Positions 1 to 8,332 of a DNA stretch of 30,523 nucleotides are shown piece after piece (the first letter of the stretch is position 1; every line of letters starts with the position of its first letter). Made by a program: the position numbers and the translations under genes. The notes beneath the pieces are model-generated. The model was not told the origin of the DNA, searched no databases, and worked only from the letters and a program-made list of their open reading frames with translations. Source of the DNA: Gammaproteobacteria bacterium (GTDB taxonomy: Bacteria; Pseudomonadota; Gammaproteobacteria; Pseudomonadales; Azotimanducaceae); assembly GCA_002712135.1 (NCBI GenBank), contig PASO01000008.1, forward strand, positions 112,892 to 143,414, in the 5' to 3' direction.

Positions 1-1401
1 GCAAATGTACTGATTTTAGAGCGAGCACCAGAGTCTCAAAAGGGCGGGAATTCGCGCTACACTGCCGGCGCCATGCGCTTTACCTATGATGGTGCCGACG
101 ATCTTCTCACCCTGATGCCAGAACTTTCCGATGAAGAGATCGCTCAGGCAGACTTCGGTACATATACTAGGGATCAATTCTTTGACGACATGGGTCGTAT
201 CACCCAATATCGTTCTGATCCTGAGCTAACAGAAATCCTAATAGATAACTCCCTTCCTACCCTACAGTGGATGCACTCCAAGGGGATTCGTTTTCTTCCC
301 ATGTATGGACGTCAAGCCTTCAAGGTCGACGGAAAGTTCAAGTTCTGGGGTGGGCTCACCGTAGAAGCGTGGGGTGGAGGCCCAGGACTTATTGAAGGCC
401 TCCATAAGGCTGCCGTGGACCTTGATATTCCAATACGTTTTGACAGTCGAATGATTGATATTAATCTGGAAGATGGAAAAGTCACGGGTGTAAAAATTAG
501 AGAGCACCAAAAAATCCAGGATATTTCATGCAAGGCAGTTATCCTCGCGTGCGGAGGGTTTGAGGCCAACAGTGAATGGCGCACACGCTATCTTGGGCCA
601 GGATGGGAACTAGCTAAGGTGCGAGGCACCCGATACAACACTGGAGATGGCATCCGCGTCGGACTCGAGCTGGGAGGTGCCCCGAATGGAAACTGGTCAG
701 GTTGCCATGCGGTGGGGTGGGATAGAAACGCACCTGACTACGGTGATCTTAATGTCGGAGATGGCTTTCAAAAACATTCTTATCCTCTCGGGTTACTCGT
801 CAACGCTAAAGGTGAACGATTCGTCGACGAAGGTCTCGATTTCAGAAACTACACCTATGCTAAATACGGCAGGGAAATTCTAAATCAACCCGAGCAGTTC
901 GCCTGGCAGGTTTTCGATAGCAAGGTGACAGATCTACTCAGAGATGAGTACAGAATTCGTGAAGCAACTCGGGTTCAGGCAGATACGGTTGAGGAACTTG
1001 CAGAAAAGCTTGAGGGTGTCGACGCCGCACGTTTTAACGATACGATTGCTGCTTTCAACGCCGCAGTAGATACCAGCGTCGAATTTAATCCTGCCACAAA
1101 GGATGGTCGTCGCACCAAAGGTCTGGAATTAAACAAGACGAACTGGGCAAATACACTTGACGCCCCACCTTTTGTTGCGTACCAGACAACTTGTGGTATC
1201 ACTTTTACTTTCGGCGGACTGAAGATCAATTCCCGGGCCTGCGTGATGGATCAGGACGACTATCAGATACCAGGTCTGTTCGCCGCCGGCGAACTAGTGG
1301 GTGGTCTTTTTTACTTTAACTATCCTGGGGGTACTGGTCTTACCTCTGGCGCTGTATTTGGTAAAATCGCCGGCCACAGCGCAGCCGAATACATCGTGTA
1401 G
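1..1401 (+). CDS. FAD-dependent dehydrogenase/fumarate reductase flavoprotein, TcuA-like (5' truncated)
   Basis: The reading frame is open from base 1, so the N-terminus with the Rossmann GxGxxG is outside the window; the first visible ATG (base 73) is internal. The visible part starts in the FAD-binding region: an acidic strand end (VLILERAP) followed by GGNSRYTAGAMR, the loop typical of FAD-dependent tricarballylate dehydrogenase TcuA and related flavoproteins. Further matches to this superfamily are VILACGGFEAN, RGTRYNTGDG, LLVNAKGERFVDEG and the C-terminal flavin-binding stretch PGLFAAGELVGG. Family knowledge: these enzymes oxidise or reduce C-C bonds next to carboxylates, or dehydrogenate ketosteroids, using FAD. 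The fold is clear but the substrate is not, and tricarballylate is only the closest named match. The stop shares one base with the GTG of the next gene, so the two are probably cotranslated. Confidence 0.85.
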   Translation, partial: ANVLILERAPESQKGGNSRYTAGAMRFTYDGADDLLTLMPELSDEEIAQADFGTYTRDQFFDDMGRITQYRSDPELTEILIDNSLPTLQWMHSKGIRFLPMYGRQAFKVDGKFKFWGGLTVEAWGGGPGLIEGLHKAAVDLDIPIRFDSRMIDINLEDGKVTGVKIREHQKIQDISCKAVILACGGFEANSEWRTRYLGPGWELAKVRGTRYNTGDGIRVGLELGGAPNGNWSGCHAVGWDRNAPDYGDLNVGDGFQKHSYPLGLLVNAKGERFVDEGLDFRNYTYAKYGREILNQPEQFAWQVFDSKVTDLLRDEYRIREATRVQADTVEELAEKLEGVDAARFNDTIAAFNAAVDTSVEFNPATKDGRRTKGLELNKTNWANTLDAPPFVAYQTTCGITFTFGGLKINSRACVMDQDDYQIPGLFAAGELVGGLFYFNYPGGTGLTSGAVFGKIAGHSAAEYIV

Positions 1402-2000
1402 TGGAACATCCTCAATGTAACTTCATCGCGCACTGTGTGGGCAGGTTCATTCTATGGGTAACAGGCTGGCAGGTTGAGGGGAGTGTCCCTCAGACAGGTA
1501 AGATGGTCATTATCGCCGCACCACACACCAGCAATTGGGATCTGCTTTATCTGCTGGGTGCCGCGTACAGTCTACGACTCAGTATTTTCTGGTTGGCCAA
1601 GGATAGTTTGTTTCTTCCAATCCTGAGCCAAGTTATGCGCTTCTTCGGCGGAATACCTGTAGATCGATCCAAACGAAACAATTTAGTAATGCAGTTGGTA
1701 ACGCGCTTTACTCAACAAGATCAACTCGCAATAGTCATTCCTCCCTCCGGCACACGTAAGCGAACCAAGTTTTGGCACTCAGGTTTCTACCAGATTGCAA
1801 AAGGTGCCAGAATTCATATGGTATGTGGATTCCTTGACTACGAGAGAAAAGTCGCTGGGCTGGGGCCAGCATTCGTGCCCGGAAATGATGTTTGTGCAGA
1901 TATGGACCGAATTCGTGAATTTTACAAACCGATTCAGGCTCGCTATCCGGAAAAAACCAGTCGAATTGTCCTGAAACAAGAGAGCTCAACCGAAGAATAA
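1401..2000 (+). CDS. PlsC-like lysophospholipid/glycerolipid acyltransferase family protein
   Basis: A 199-residue protein with the acyltransferase HX4D motif as H42-TSNW-D47, then FFGGIPVDRSK (the GxxxxR-type acceptor-binding motif), and IPPSGTRKR in the place of the usual FPEGTR block. This is the short, soluble-looking subgroup of the PlsC superfamily, which moves acyl groups to lysophospholipids or similar alcohols. The length of about 200 residues is normal for this subgroup. The start is GTG at 1401, overlapping the upstream TAG by one base; the motif spacing supports a start near here. The Glu of FPEGTR is replaced by Ser, which in this subgroup is a known kind of variation but leaves the exact activity uncertain. 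Coupling to a flavoprotein gene is unusual and does not tell the substrate. Confidence 0.8.
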   Translation: MEHPQCNFIAHCVGRFILWVTGWQVEGSVPQTGKMVIIAAPHTSNWDLLYLLGAAYSLRLSIFWLAKDSLFLPILSQVMRFFGGIPVDRSKRNNLVMQLVTRFTQQDQLAIVIPPSGTRKRTKFWHSGFYQIAKGARIHMVCGFLDYERKVAGLGPAFVPGNDVCADMDRIREFYKPIQARYPEKTSRIVLKQESSTEE

Positions 2001-2048
2001 GCTTCTCGATTTACCCCTCAAGGGATGGATAATGAAGATTAAAACTAA

Positions 2049-2450
2049 TGTATTGGAGTCTCGACCGATTGCCGCGAGTGCCGCGCATAAGTGGAAGAGG
2101 TTGCATTAAGCAAGCTGAAAGGCTATGTAACTGTTGATTGATGTACCAACTGCCATAGCATCTGGTTTAATAACGGCGAAGCTGAAACTCCTAAAGAAAA
2201 GTGGATGTCGACTACGTTGATTCAGAATATCTGCGGTTTGGTAGATTTAACAAAAAGATGAGTGACATAGATTGTCCACGTTGCGGGTAAGTGCATGCAT
2301 GAACTGACTGATTCACTGCAGATACAAATAAAACGTGAAGACTGCGACCAACACGGGATATACTTTGAAGTCAGAGACTTCAAAGACTACAAATACGAAA
2401 CGCTGATGCATATCTTCAGAACCTTCGTATTCGCTATACGAAAAGAATAG
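2049..2450 (+). pseudogene. Degraded double zinc-ribbon (zf-TFIIB-like) protein
   Basis: No intact ORF covers 2001-2464, but pieces in different frames join into one recognisable protein. The frame of base 2049 gives DCRECRA (2067-2087), a TAA stop (2088), VEEVALSKLKGYVTVD, a TGA stop (2139), then CTNCHSIWFNNGEAE (2142-2186). This is two CxxC knuckles with the GIWF-GE signature of zf-TFIIB domains. After a frameshift near 2192-2200 the frame of 2195 gives VDVDYVDSEYLRFGRF and then NKKMSDIDCPRCG, ending in TAA at 2288. A one-base shift continues with KCMHELTDSLQIQIKRED, then CDQHGIYFEVRDFKDYKYE, to the TAG at 2448. That second half matches the usual second zinc ribbon (CPRCG, about 25 residues, CxxxG.YFDAGEF). 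At least two stops and two frameshifts make it a dead gene unless the sequence has errors. Function of the family is unknown. Confidence 0.62.
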
Positions 2451-2464
2451 CGTTTGGCCCAACC

Positions 2465-5071
2465 ATGGAAGAATTAGTTTCACGAAGCTTGCGACACCGG
2501 GTACGCGTTCTCGGTGATCTACTAGGTCAGACTATGGCGGCGCAACTCGGTGACGACTTTCTAAAGAAAGTTGAACAAATACGTCTGCTGGCAAAAACAA
2601 GACGACAAGAAGGGCAAGGTGACTTCGCAAGACTTAGAGAAGTCCTGATAGACCTGGATGAAGATCAGCTGATTTCAATCGCACGTGCTTTCAATCAATT
2701 TCTGAACTTAACAAATATCGCTGAACAGGCCGATGCGACTGAAAACCTTAAGTTTCCCGAAACATCTCATCTAAAAACGCTATTCAACAAATTAAACCAG
2801 CTAAACATCGACCCTACAAAAATTGGAGATACGGTTAAAAACCTGCATTGTGACCTTGTGCTTACGGCGCACCCAACAGAGATAACAAGAAGAACACTAA
2901 TTCAAAAATACAACAGGATCGCCGAAGCCCTCGCCGACGTTTTGGAAAACGAACCATTAAGCGAAAAAAGCAAAGTGGAGTTGGAGCGACTTGTAGCGGA
3001 AGTCTGGCATACCGACGAAATTAGAACCGAGAGACCTACCCCTCAGGATGAAGCAATCTGGGGATATGCGGTTATCGAGCATTCCTTTTGGCATGCAATA
3101 CCAAAACTCTGGCAAGGACTAGATCAACTACTCAAAGAACACATAAACACTTCGTTACCGATAGAATGCGCCCCAATCACCATATCTTCCTGGATGGGAG
3201 GCGACAGGGATGGTAACCCGAATGTCACAACAGAAGTCACTAACGAGGTGCTTCGCCTCGCCCGGTGGATGGCAGCAGATCTCTATCTAAGAGACGTCGA
3301 AGAACTTCTCTCGCAACTATCGATGTCTAACTGTAACGAAGAAGTTACTCGTCTATGCGGTAAGGGGGCGCACGAGCCATATCGATCAATTCTCAGGGGT
3401 CTGCGTTCAAAGCTGAATGACACAAGAGAGTGGGCGGAGACAACAGACCCCCCGCATTCAGGGTTAATTACCAACAGGAACGATCTCTTTGAGCCCCTAC
3501 ATACCTGCTATCGTTCTCTGCATGAATGCGGAATGAGTATCATTGCTGAAGGCTTACTCAAGCAAACACTGATTCGCGTTTCGACATTCGGCGTGACTCT
3601 CATTGATTTGGACATCAGGCAGAGCGCAGATAAACACATAGAGCTCATGGAAGAGCTAATCTCGTTCCTTGGTATGGGCAGCTACAGATCGTGGTCCGAG
3701 AAAGCCCGACATGATTTCCTACTCGAAGAACTCGCCAGCAAGAGACCACTGATCCCCGAAAGCTGGGAACCAGAGGGCGACGCGGGGGAGACGCTTCGCA
3801 CTATTCGACTTATCGCAAATGGCGATGCGGATGGCGTGTCCTGCTACATCATTTCTATGGCAAAAAACCCCTCAGATGTATTGTCAGTTATCCTACTGCT
3901 GCGCAAGTCGGGACTCATACGATCATTACCTATCGTCCCGCTATTTGAGACATTAGACGATCTCGAGAATGCTGCATGGACTCTCGAGCGATTGCTCCGA
4001 GATCGTATGTATCGCGACTACATAGACGGACATCAACAAGTGATGATTGGATATTCTGACTCTGCCAAAGACGCCGGGCAGATGGCAGCGGCCTGGGCAC
4101 AGTATCGCGCTCAAGAGGAATTGGTCGAAGTGACGGAAAAATATGATATCGACCTCACTTTGTTCCACGGACGTGGAGGTGCTGCAGGCCGTGGCGGAGC
4201 ACCCATAAGACAGGCAATTCTGTCTCAGCCACCTAACACGATCAAACGTGGTATGCGGGTTACCGAACAGGGAGAAATGATCCGATTTAAGTACGGCTCT
4301 CCGCTACTCGCTCAAAATAGTATGGATATCGTCCTCAGCGCCGCGATCGAAGCTAATCTGATTCCATCACCCAAGCCTAGAGACAACTGGCGAAACCTTA
4401 TGGATCGCCTAACGGATGTCGCAATGCGAGAATACCGCGATACTGTTAAGGATGAATCTGACTTCGCAGAATATTTCTGCGCCAGTACTCCTGAACAGGA
4501 ACTCAGCCTTCTAGCGCTAGGAAGCCGACCGACGAGACGTAACGCAGATAGCACCACTATCACCGACTTGCGTGCTATACCCTGGGTCTTCGCATGGACT
4601 CAGAAACGTCTAATGATCCCCGCTTGGCTCGGAACCAACGCCGCGCTAGCGACCAAATTTTCAACGAAGGACAAATTTGTCATCAAAGAGATGATGTCCG
4701 AGTGGCCATTCTTTCAAGCCCAGATGGATTTATTAGAAATGGTTCTTACCAAAGCAGATGCAGAAATCGCTCAACACTATGACGAAATGCTTGTTCCAGA
4801 AAACCTCCTTTACTTTGGCGCGCGTTTTCAGCAACAACTCACGTCGCTGATAGAAAATGTTAATCAGATCAAGGAGCAACACATACTGCTAGAGCACGCA
4901 CCGGAAGTGCGGCGGACCATAGACCTTCGAGACCCTTACACAGACCCATTGCACTTCCTCCAAATTGAACTTATCTCAAGGCACCGAATGGATAACTCTA
5001 ATGAACGGGTCAAGAAAGCGCTGCTCATCACGATAGCGGGAATAGCAGCAAGCATGAGGAATACCGGTTAG
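2465..5071 (+). CDS. ppc: Phosphoenolpyruvate carboxylase
   Basis: An 868-residue cytoplasmic enzyme that carboxylates PEP with bicarbonate to oxaloacetate and phosphate, refilling the TCA cycle. All hallmark motifs are present: LTAHPTEITRRT with catalytic H136 (E. coli His138), WMGGDRDGNPNVT, GYSDSAKDAG near residue 528, the glycine/arginine loop FHGRGGAAGRGG near 566, RVTEQGEMIRFKYG, and FAWTQKRLMIPAWLG. The C-terminus is RNTG instead of the common QNTG, and the terminal Asn and Gly are kept. Length and order agree with the E. coli enzyme (about 880 residues). The N-terminus aligns with E. coli Ppc from the chosen ATG, although no clear Shine-Dalgarno precedes it. The downstream SDR gene starts two bases after the stop, so the two are likely one transcript. 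Allosteric control by aspartate or acetyl-CoA is family knowledge and was not checked residue by residue. Confidence 0.97.
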   Translation: MEELVSRSLRHRVRVLGDLLGQTMAAQLGDDFLKKVEQIRLLAKTRRQEGQGDFARLREVLIDLDEDQLISIARAFNQFLNLTNIAEQADATENLKFPETSHLKTLFNKLNQLNIDPTKIGDTVKNLHCDLVLTAHPTEITRRTLIQKYNRIAEALADVLENEPLSEKSKVELERLVAEVWHTDEIRTERPTPQDEAIWGYAVIEHSFWHAIPKLWQGLDQLLKEHINTSLPIECAPITISSWMGGDRDGNPNVTTEVTNEVLRLARWMAADLYLRDVEELLSQLSMSNCNEEVTRLCGKGAHEPYRSILRGLRSKLNDTREWAETTDPPHSGLITNRNDLFEPLHTCYRSLHECGMSIIAEGLLKQTLIRVSTFGVTLIDLDIRQSADKHIELMEELISFLGMGSYRSWSEKARHDFLLEELASKRPLIPESWEPEGDAGETLRTIRLIANGDADGVSCYIISMAKNPSDVLSVILLLRKSGLIRSLPIVPLFETLDDLENAAWTLERLLRDRMYRDYIDGHQQVMIGYSDSAKDAGQMAAAWAQYRAQEELVEVTEKYDIDLTLFHGRGGAAGRGGAPIRQAILSQPPNTIKRGMRVTEQGEMIRFKYGSPLLAQNSMDIVLSAAIEANLIPSPKPRDNWRNLMDRLTDVAMREYRDTVKDESDFAEYFCASTPEQELSLLALGSRPTRRNADSTTITDLRAIPWVFAWTQKRLMIPAWLGTNAALATKFSTKDKFVIKEMMSEWPFFQAQMDLLEMVLTKADAEIAQHYDEMLVPENLLYFGARFQQQLTSLIENVNQIKEQHILLEHAPEVRRTIDLRDPYTDPLHFLQIELISRHRMDNSNERVKKALLITIAGIAASMRNTG

Positions 5072-5073
5072 TA

Positions 5074-5940
5074 GTGTCGCAGCAAATCACTATCGTTGGA
5101 GCAACTTCTGGACCTGGAAAATCACTTTTTTTACGACTTGCCGAAGGCGGCTATTCGGTTAGAGGTATAGGCCGAGATCACAAGAAAATCTTAGAGATCA
5201 AACAGCGATTCGGCTACAAATACCCTAAGGCAGAAATCTCGGCAATTGACGTAGCAAGAGATCAGTCATTTCTAGACTCAACGGAGGTACTCATCCACTG
5301 TAGCCGTCCGGAATTAGCCAAGGGACTAATCTCGAGCAATCTCGCAAGATTCATTGCGCTAGGATCAACTCGAAAATTCACTCGATATCCAGACATAAAG
5401 TGCAGGGAAGTCTCCGAGATGGAATCTCGTGCATTGTCCAGTAACGTCGCGGTAACAATTCTACACCCAACATTGATCTATGGTGCGGAAGGCCTCTCTA
5501 ATATCGAGCGGATCATCGACATGGCAAAGAACGTCCCGTTCATTCCTCTGCCGATGCGCGGCAGATCGCTTATACAGCCAATCCATAGTGATGATGTCGT
5601 CGATGCAATAATCAATTGCCTAGATAATGACAAGGTCATCAACAAAAGTATTGTCATCGCAGGACCAACACCAATAACTTACCGATATTTCGTTGAGACC
5701 GTCGTTAACAGCATAGGTTTATCCACACGGGTTATGTCTGTGCCTTACCTATTAGTTGCAGCAACTGCGAGGATCACACGCTACATCCCAAAACTACCCA
5801 CAATAGACCCTGCTGAAGTCAAGCGCTTACTGGAAGACAAGCACTTCGATACCCTGGAAATGCAGCGCAACCTAGGTATTACACCTCGGAGTTTCGAGAC
5901 TGGCATGGCCCAGTATGCTAACTCTCGGGAATACAATTGA
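5074..5940 (+). CDS. NAD(P)-dependent epimerase/dehydratase-like (atypical SDR) protein
   Basis: A 288-residue protein beginning ITIVGATSGPGKSLFLRLAE, a nucleotide-binding GATxGxGxS loop at the end of the first beta strand. It is followed by IGRDHKK (dinucleotide selectivity region), a short IALGSTRKFTRYP segment where extended SDRs carry the catalytic Ser region, and TILHPTLIYGAEG, the strand and loop holding the usual xxYG/PxxxYG signature. IQPIHSDDVVDAI is the conserved 'H.DDV..A' segment of NAD(P)H-binding, NDUFA9-like proteins. The classical YxxxK is not evident, so it may be an atypical SDR that binds nucleotide without standard oxidoreductase chemistry. The GTG start lies two bases after ppc's TAG, suggesting translational coupling. 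The substrate is unknown. It is convergent with the kinase gene, with only five bases between the stops. Confidence 0.78.
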   Translation: MSQQITIVGATSGPGKSLFLRLAEGGYSVRGIGRDHKKILEIKQRFGYKYPKAEISAIDVARDQSFLDSTEVLIHCSRPELAKGLISSNLARFIALGSTRKFTRYPDIKCREVSEMESRALSSNVAVTILHPTLIYGAEGLSNIERIIDMAKNVPFIPLPMRGRSLIQPIHSDDVVDAIINCLDNDKVINKSIVIAGPTPITYRYFVETVVNSIGLSTRVMSVPYLLVAATARITRYIPKLPTIDPAEVKRLLEDKHFDTLEMQRNLGITPRSFETGMAQYANSREYN

Positions 5941-5945
5941 TAGCT

Positions 5946-6617
5946 TTAGCGTTTGAACAACTTTCTCACATATGCGCTGTCAGTAGAACTCAGCCCCGGC
6001 ACGAAATCATCACGGTATTCAGCGACTACGCGACGATCGTTCTCATACCGCCGCAGATGTCTGTAGCTTCTTAGCCTGAGCCGCTTTGGCAAACTACACT
6101 CATAGGCGGACAGGTCTGCAGTATCAATTAGTCCAAGCTTCTGGTTTCCCAATTGGATAATATTCCCTAGATGCAACGATCTATTATTAACGTGATTTTG
6201 ATGCGGACCCCGATATAAACTTCCAAGGCACCGAATAGTCTTGGCGTCAATTGCCGACCTCACCTCGCGCAGAGTCCTTCCTTGGAGAGACCTGTATATA
6301 ACAGCGGATCTCCCAATCGAGGGGATTTGGTAAATCTCAATGATCTTAGGAACGATGATGTCTCGAGCGTTCAGTCGTTTGGCGTTGTACGCGAACCTCT
6401 TGGAGTAGGGCCATAACCTGGCGGAAGATAAGAAGCGCTTTACGCGGAACAATTTCAGATAGTTGCCGTATGGAAGCAGAAACACCTTATCGCCAAAAGG
6501 ATCGTTCGAGACAATCTCTGCATCTTCGCGTAATCGACGATAATCCTTCGTGGTGAGTGTTTTCTGTATATGACTATTATTAGAAAGCTTATTCCCAAAG
6601 TCCTTCTTTCCTAACAA
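5946..6617 (-). CDS. InaA/lipopolysaccharide-kinase-like protein (toluene-tolerance protein family)
   Basis: A 223-residue small kinase-fold protein. [15 protein letters not shown] looks like the glycine loop plus the beta-3 lysine, [16 protein letters not shown] resembles the hinge region, and [20 protein letters not shown] then TADLS gives the catalytic loop (H..N) and the metal-binding Asp. The tail, rich in Arg and Tyr ([14 protein letters not shown]), is typical of proteins called toluene tolerance or InaA/Kdo kinase-like in pseudomonads. Those are linked to lipopolysaccharide phosphorylation or stress, but the activity here is inferred only from the fold. The only possible early start is TTG at 6617, because an in-frame TAG lies two codons upstream. 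The gene therefore overlaps the last 29 bases of ureG and is probably read as the last gene of the urea transcript, although its role there is not obvious. Confidence 0.68.
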   Translation of the reverse strand: MLGKKDFGNKLSNNSHIQKTLTTKDYRRLREDAEIVSNDPFGDKVFLLPYGNYLKLFRVKRFLSSARLWPYSKRFAYNAKRLNARDIIVPKIIEIYQIPSIGRSAVIYRSLQGRTLREVRSAIDAKTIRCLGSLYRGPHQNHVNNRSLHLGNIIQLGNQKLGLIDTADLSAYECSLPKRLRLRSYRHLRRYENDRRVVAEYRDDFVPGLSSTDSAYVRKLFKR

Positions 6618-7194
6618 AGTCTACTACCGCTTCCAGCCCCTCCCCCGTTTTAAGATTGGTAAACACAAAGGGTGAATCTTCTCTCATTCGTCTGGTATCA
6701 CTTTCCATAACTTCAAGTGACGCGCCCACGTGAGGTGCAAGATCGGTTTTGTTGATAATAAGCAAGTCGCTTCTAGTAATACCCGGGCCCCCTTTCCTTG
6801 GGACCTTCTCGCCAGCGGCGACGTCAATGACATAGATCGTAAGGTCAACAAGTTCAGGACTAAAAGTGGCGCTGAGATTATCTCCCCCACTCTCTACGAT
6901 AACGATCTCAAGTTCGGGAAATCTCAGATTGAGCGCATCAATCGCAGCCAGGTTCATAGAGGCGTCCTCTCGGATAGCTGTATGCGGACAACCACCAGTT
7001 TCAACACCCACGATCCGGTCTTCAGGCAGGGCCTGAGCTCGCCACAGTATCTCCGCATCTTCCTGCGTATATATATCGTTAGTAACAACTGCCACTTCGT
7101 ATTCGTTTGAAAGCTTTCTACACAATTGCTCTACCAGGGTAGTTTTTCCTGCACCCACAGGCCCACCGATTCCAACACGTAATGGCTCTGACAT
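6589..7194 (-). CDS. ureG: Urease accessory GTPase UreG
   Basis: A 201-residue SIMIBI-class GTPase that provides the energy for nickel insertion into urease in complex with UreD, UreF and UreE. The P-loop [10 protein letters not shown] lies at residues 10-19, [11 protein letters not shown] follows, and the metal-binding CPH triad is C69-P70-H71 inside [37 protein letters not shown] (Walker B/switch) and [14 protein letters not shown] (the NKxD guanine-binding motif) are also present. An upstream in-frame start at 7269 exists, but ATG 7194 is chosen. It follows a GAGGAG Shine-Dalgarno, gives the family length, and avoids overlapping ureF, whose stop is about 40 bases upstream. Gene order ureE-ureF-ureG is the canonical one. 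Confidence 0.97.
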   Translation of the reverse strand: MSEPLRVGIGGPVGAGKTTLVEQLCRKLSNEYEVAVVTNDIYTQEDAEILWRAQALPEDRIVGVETGGCPHTAIREDASMNLAAIDALNLRFPELEIVIVESGGDNLSATFSPELVDLTIYVIDVAAGEKVPRKGGPGITRSDLLIINKTDLAPHVGASLEVMESDTRRMREDSPFVFTNLKTGEGLEAVVDFVRKEGLWE

Positions 7195-7234
7195 CTTTCT
7201 ACTCCTCTCTTCTCTAACTATTGCACTTCGAAAA

Positions 7235-7906
7235 CTATGATCTGAATATCCGTGAATACTGAGTTTCATGACTGGCGCTTGCGATCACGAAACCTGGAGC
7301 AGTCACACCGATGGAGTCGCAGTGCACAGCATTCGCGGCAGCATCACTTATAGCCGGCCCAAGGTCACGTAAAATTCGCTGACCCATCCGATGACCCAGA
7401 GGTACCAGTTTGACAGCAGCTAACACCTGGTTTTCACACCAGGCCCAGGCATAACCATTCAGCGCATCCTCCAGTGAAATCTGATTATTCACGGCAATAA
7501 CCGCGAAGGCAGCGGTGAAACCCATTTTCTCTGCGGGAAGTGTTTCGCCTAGTTCACCTGCAAGGTCACAAAGCGCAATCCCCATTTGCGCTTCTTCATC
7601 ACGCAGCTCGGAAGTCTCCCTGCATGCTCGACATAGCTCGTCGAGTTCTTTGACACCATCTTTGTCTCCCGCCGACCAGGAGTTGTAGACCTTACAGATA
7701 ATGGGCAGGTCAACCGAGCCGATACATCGCTCCAATAAACCTGCTACCCAGGATTCCGTCGTCCCAACGTCTTTTACCCATCCACGATTAATTGCCTGTT
7801 CCAGGCCCTGGGAATAGTGAAATGCACCAACCGGCAAAGCCGGTGAGATTAACTGCCATAAACGTATCGATTGCCGGGACGAATCAGTGTTCATGACTAT
7901 GGACAT
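7235..7906 (-). CDS. ureF: Urease accessory protein UreF
   Basis: A helical chaperone that joins UreD on apo-urease and recruits UreG for GTP-dependent nickel loading. [20 protein letters not shown] then EQAI near the N-terminus is the family signature, and [20 protein letters not shown] then GQRIL near the C-terminus is the other conserved block. Two starts are possible. ATG 7906 (223 aa) is preceded by AAGGTGGT seven bases upstream, one mismatch from an ideal Shine-Dalgarno. ATG 7894 (219 aa, MNTDSSRQ) has none. The 7906 start overlaps ureE by 23 bases, consistent with coupled translation. The frame is open further upstream, but that extension would run inside ureE and has no similarity to UreF. 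Confidence 0.94.
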   Translation of the reverse strand: MSIVMNTDSSRQSIRLWQLISPALPVGAFHYSQGLEQAINRGWVKDVGTTESWVAGLLERCIGSVDLPIICKVYNSWSAGDKDGVKELDELCRACRETSELRDEEAQMGIALCDLAGELGETLPAEKMGFTAAFAVIAVNNQISLEDALNGYAWAWCENQVLAAVKLVPLGHRMGQRILRDLGPAISDAAANAVHCDSIGVTAPGFVIASASHETQYSRIFRS

Positions 7907-8330
7907 GGTATGCACCACCTTCGGGTTCAAAAGGCGCGTTCTCGTTAACCGGCTCACAACCAAGGCCCCGCACCATATCATCCAAAACGTGATCGGTGAG
8001 GTATCGCACCCATGCTGGACCTACCTGAACCCAGACATGCCTGTTACCTAGGTGGTATGCAATTCGTGCCAATAGCTCAGGATTGTCCGAGTACGCTGTC
8101 GAAACAGGTTCCCGGGCTGCCGAAACCAATACAAGACGGCCCGACTCACTCCTTAGGTGATCGCCACCACGCACCACTGTACCGCGAGGTAACTTGATGC
8201 CAATGAATTCACCTGAATCCAGAACCGCCTTAAGCCTGGTCTTTTCCCGTTTTGCGTATTCCAAAAATAAGGTGTCTGAAACGCCGCCTATCTTGTCAGC
8301 ATCACCGACTATTCGTGTGAACTCCTCCAT
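7884..8330 (-). CDS. ureE: Urease accessory metallochaperone UreE
   Basis: A 148-residue dimeric nickel chaperone that hands Ni(II) to the UreDFG-urease complex. The N-terminal peptide-binding domain contains LEYAKREKTRLKAVLDSG and IKLPRGTVVRGGD. The C-terminal metal-binding domain has LARIAYHLGNRHVWVQVGP then WVRYLTDHVLDDMVRGLG, with the conserved GNRH and DHVLDDM histidines used for metal binding. The tail ends in HVHSHEH, a short histidine-rich stretch that is much weaker than the long His tail of Klebsiella UreE, so storage capacity is probably small. The ATG follows the ureC stop after only two bases. Confidence 0.96.
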   Translation of the reverse strand: MEEFTRIVGDADKIGGVSDTLFLEYAKREKTRLKAVLDSGEFIGIKLPRGTVVRGGDHLRSESGRLVLVSAAREPVSTAYSDNPELLARIAYHLGNRHVWVQVGPAWVRYLTDHVLDDMVRGLGCEPVNENAPFEPEGGAYHVHSHEH

Positions 8331-8332
8331 TG

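Noticed and set aside
2032..2109. Possible 25-residue small ORF
   Set aside because: It overlaps the zinc-ribbon remnant in another frame and has no ribosome site.
6730..7110. Plus-strand frame of 126 codons opposite ureG
   Set aside because: Antisense shadow of the conserved ureG codons; no promoter, ribosome site or recognisable domain.
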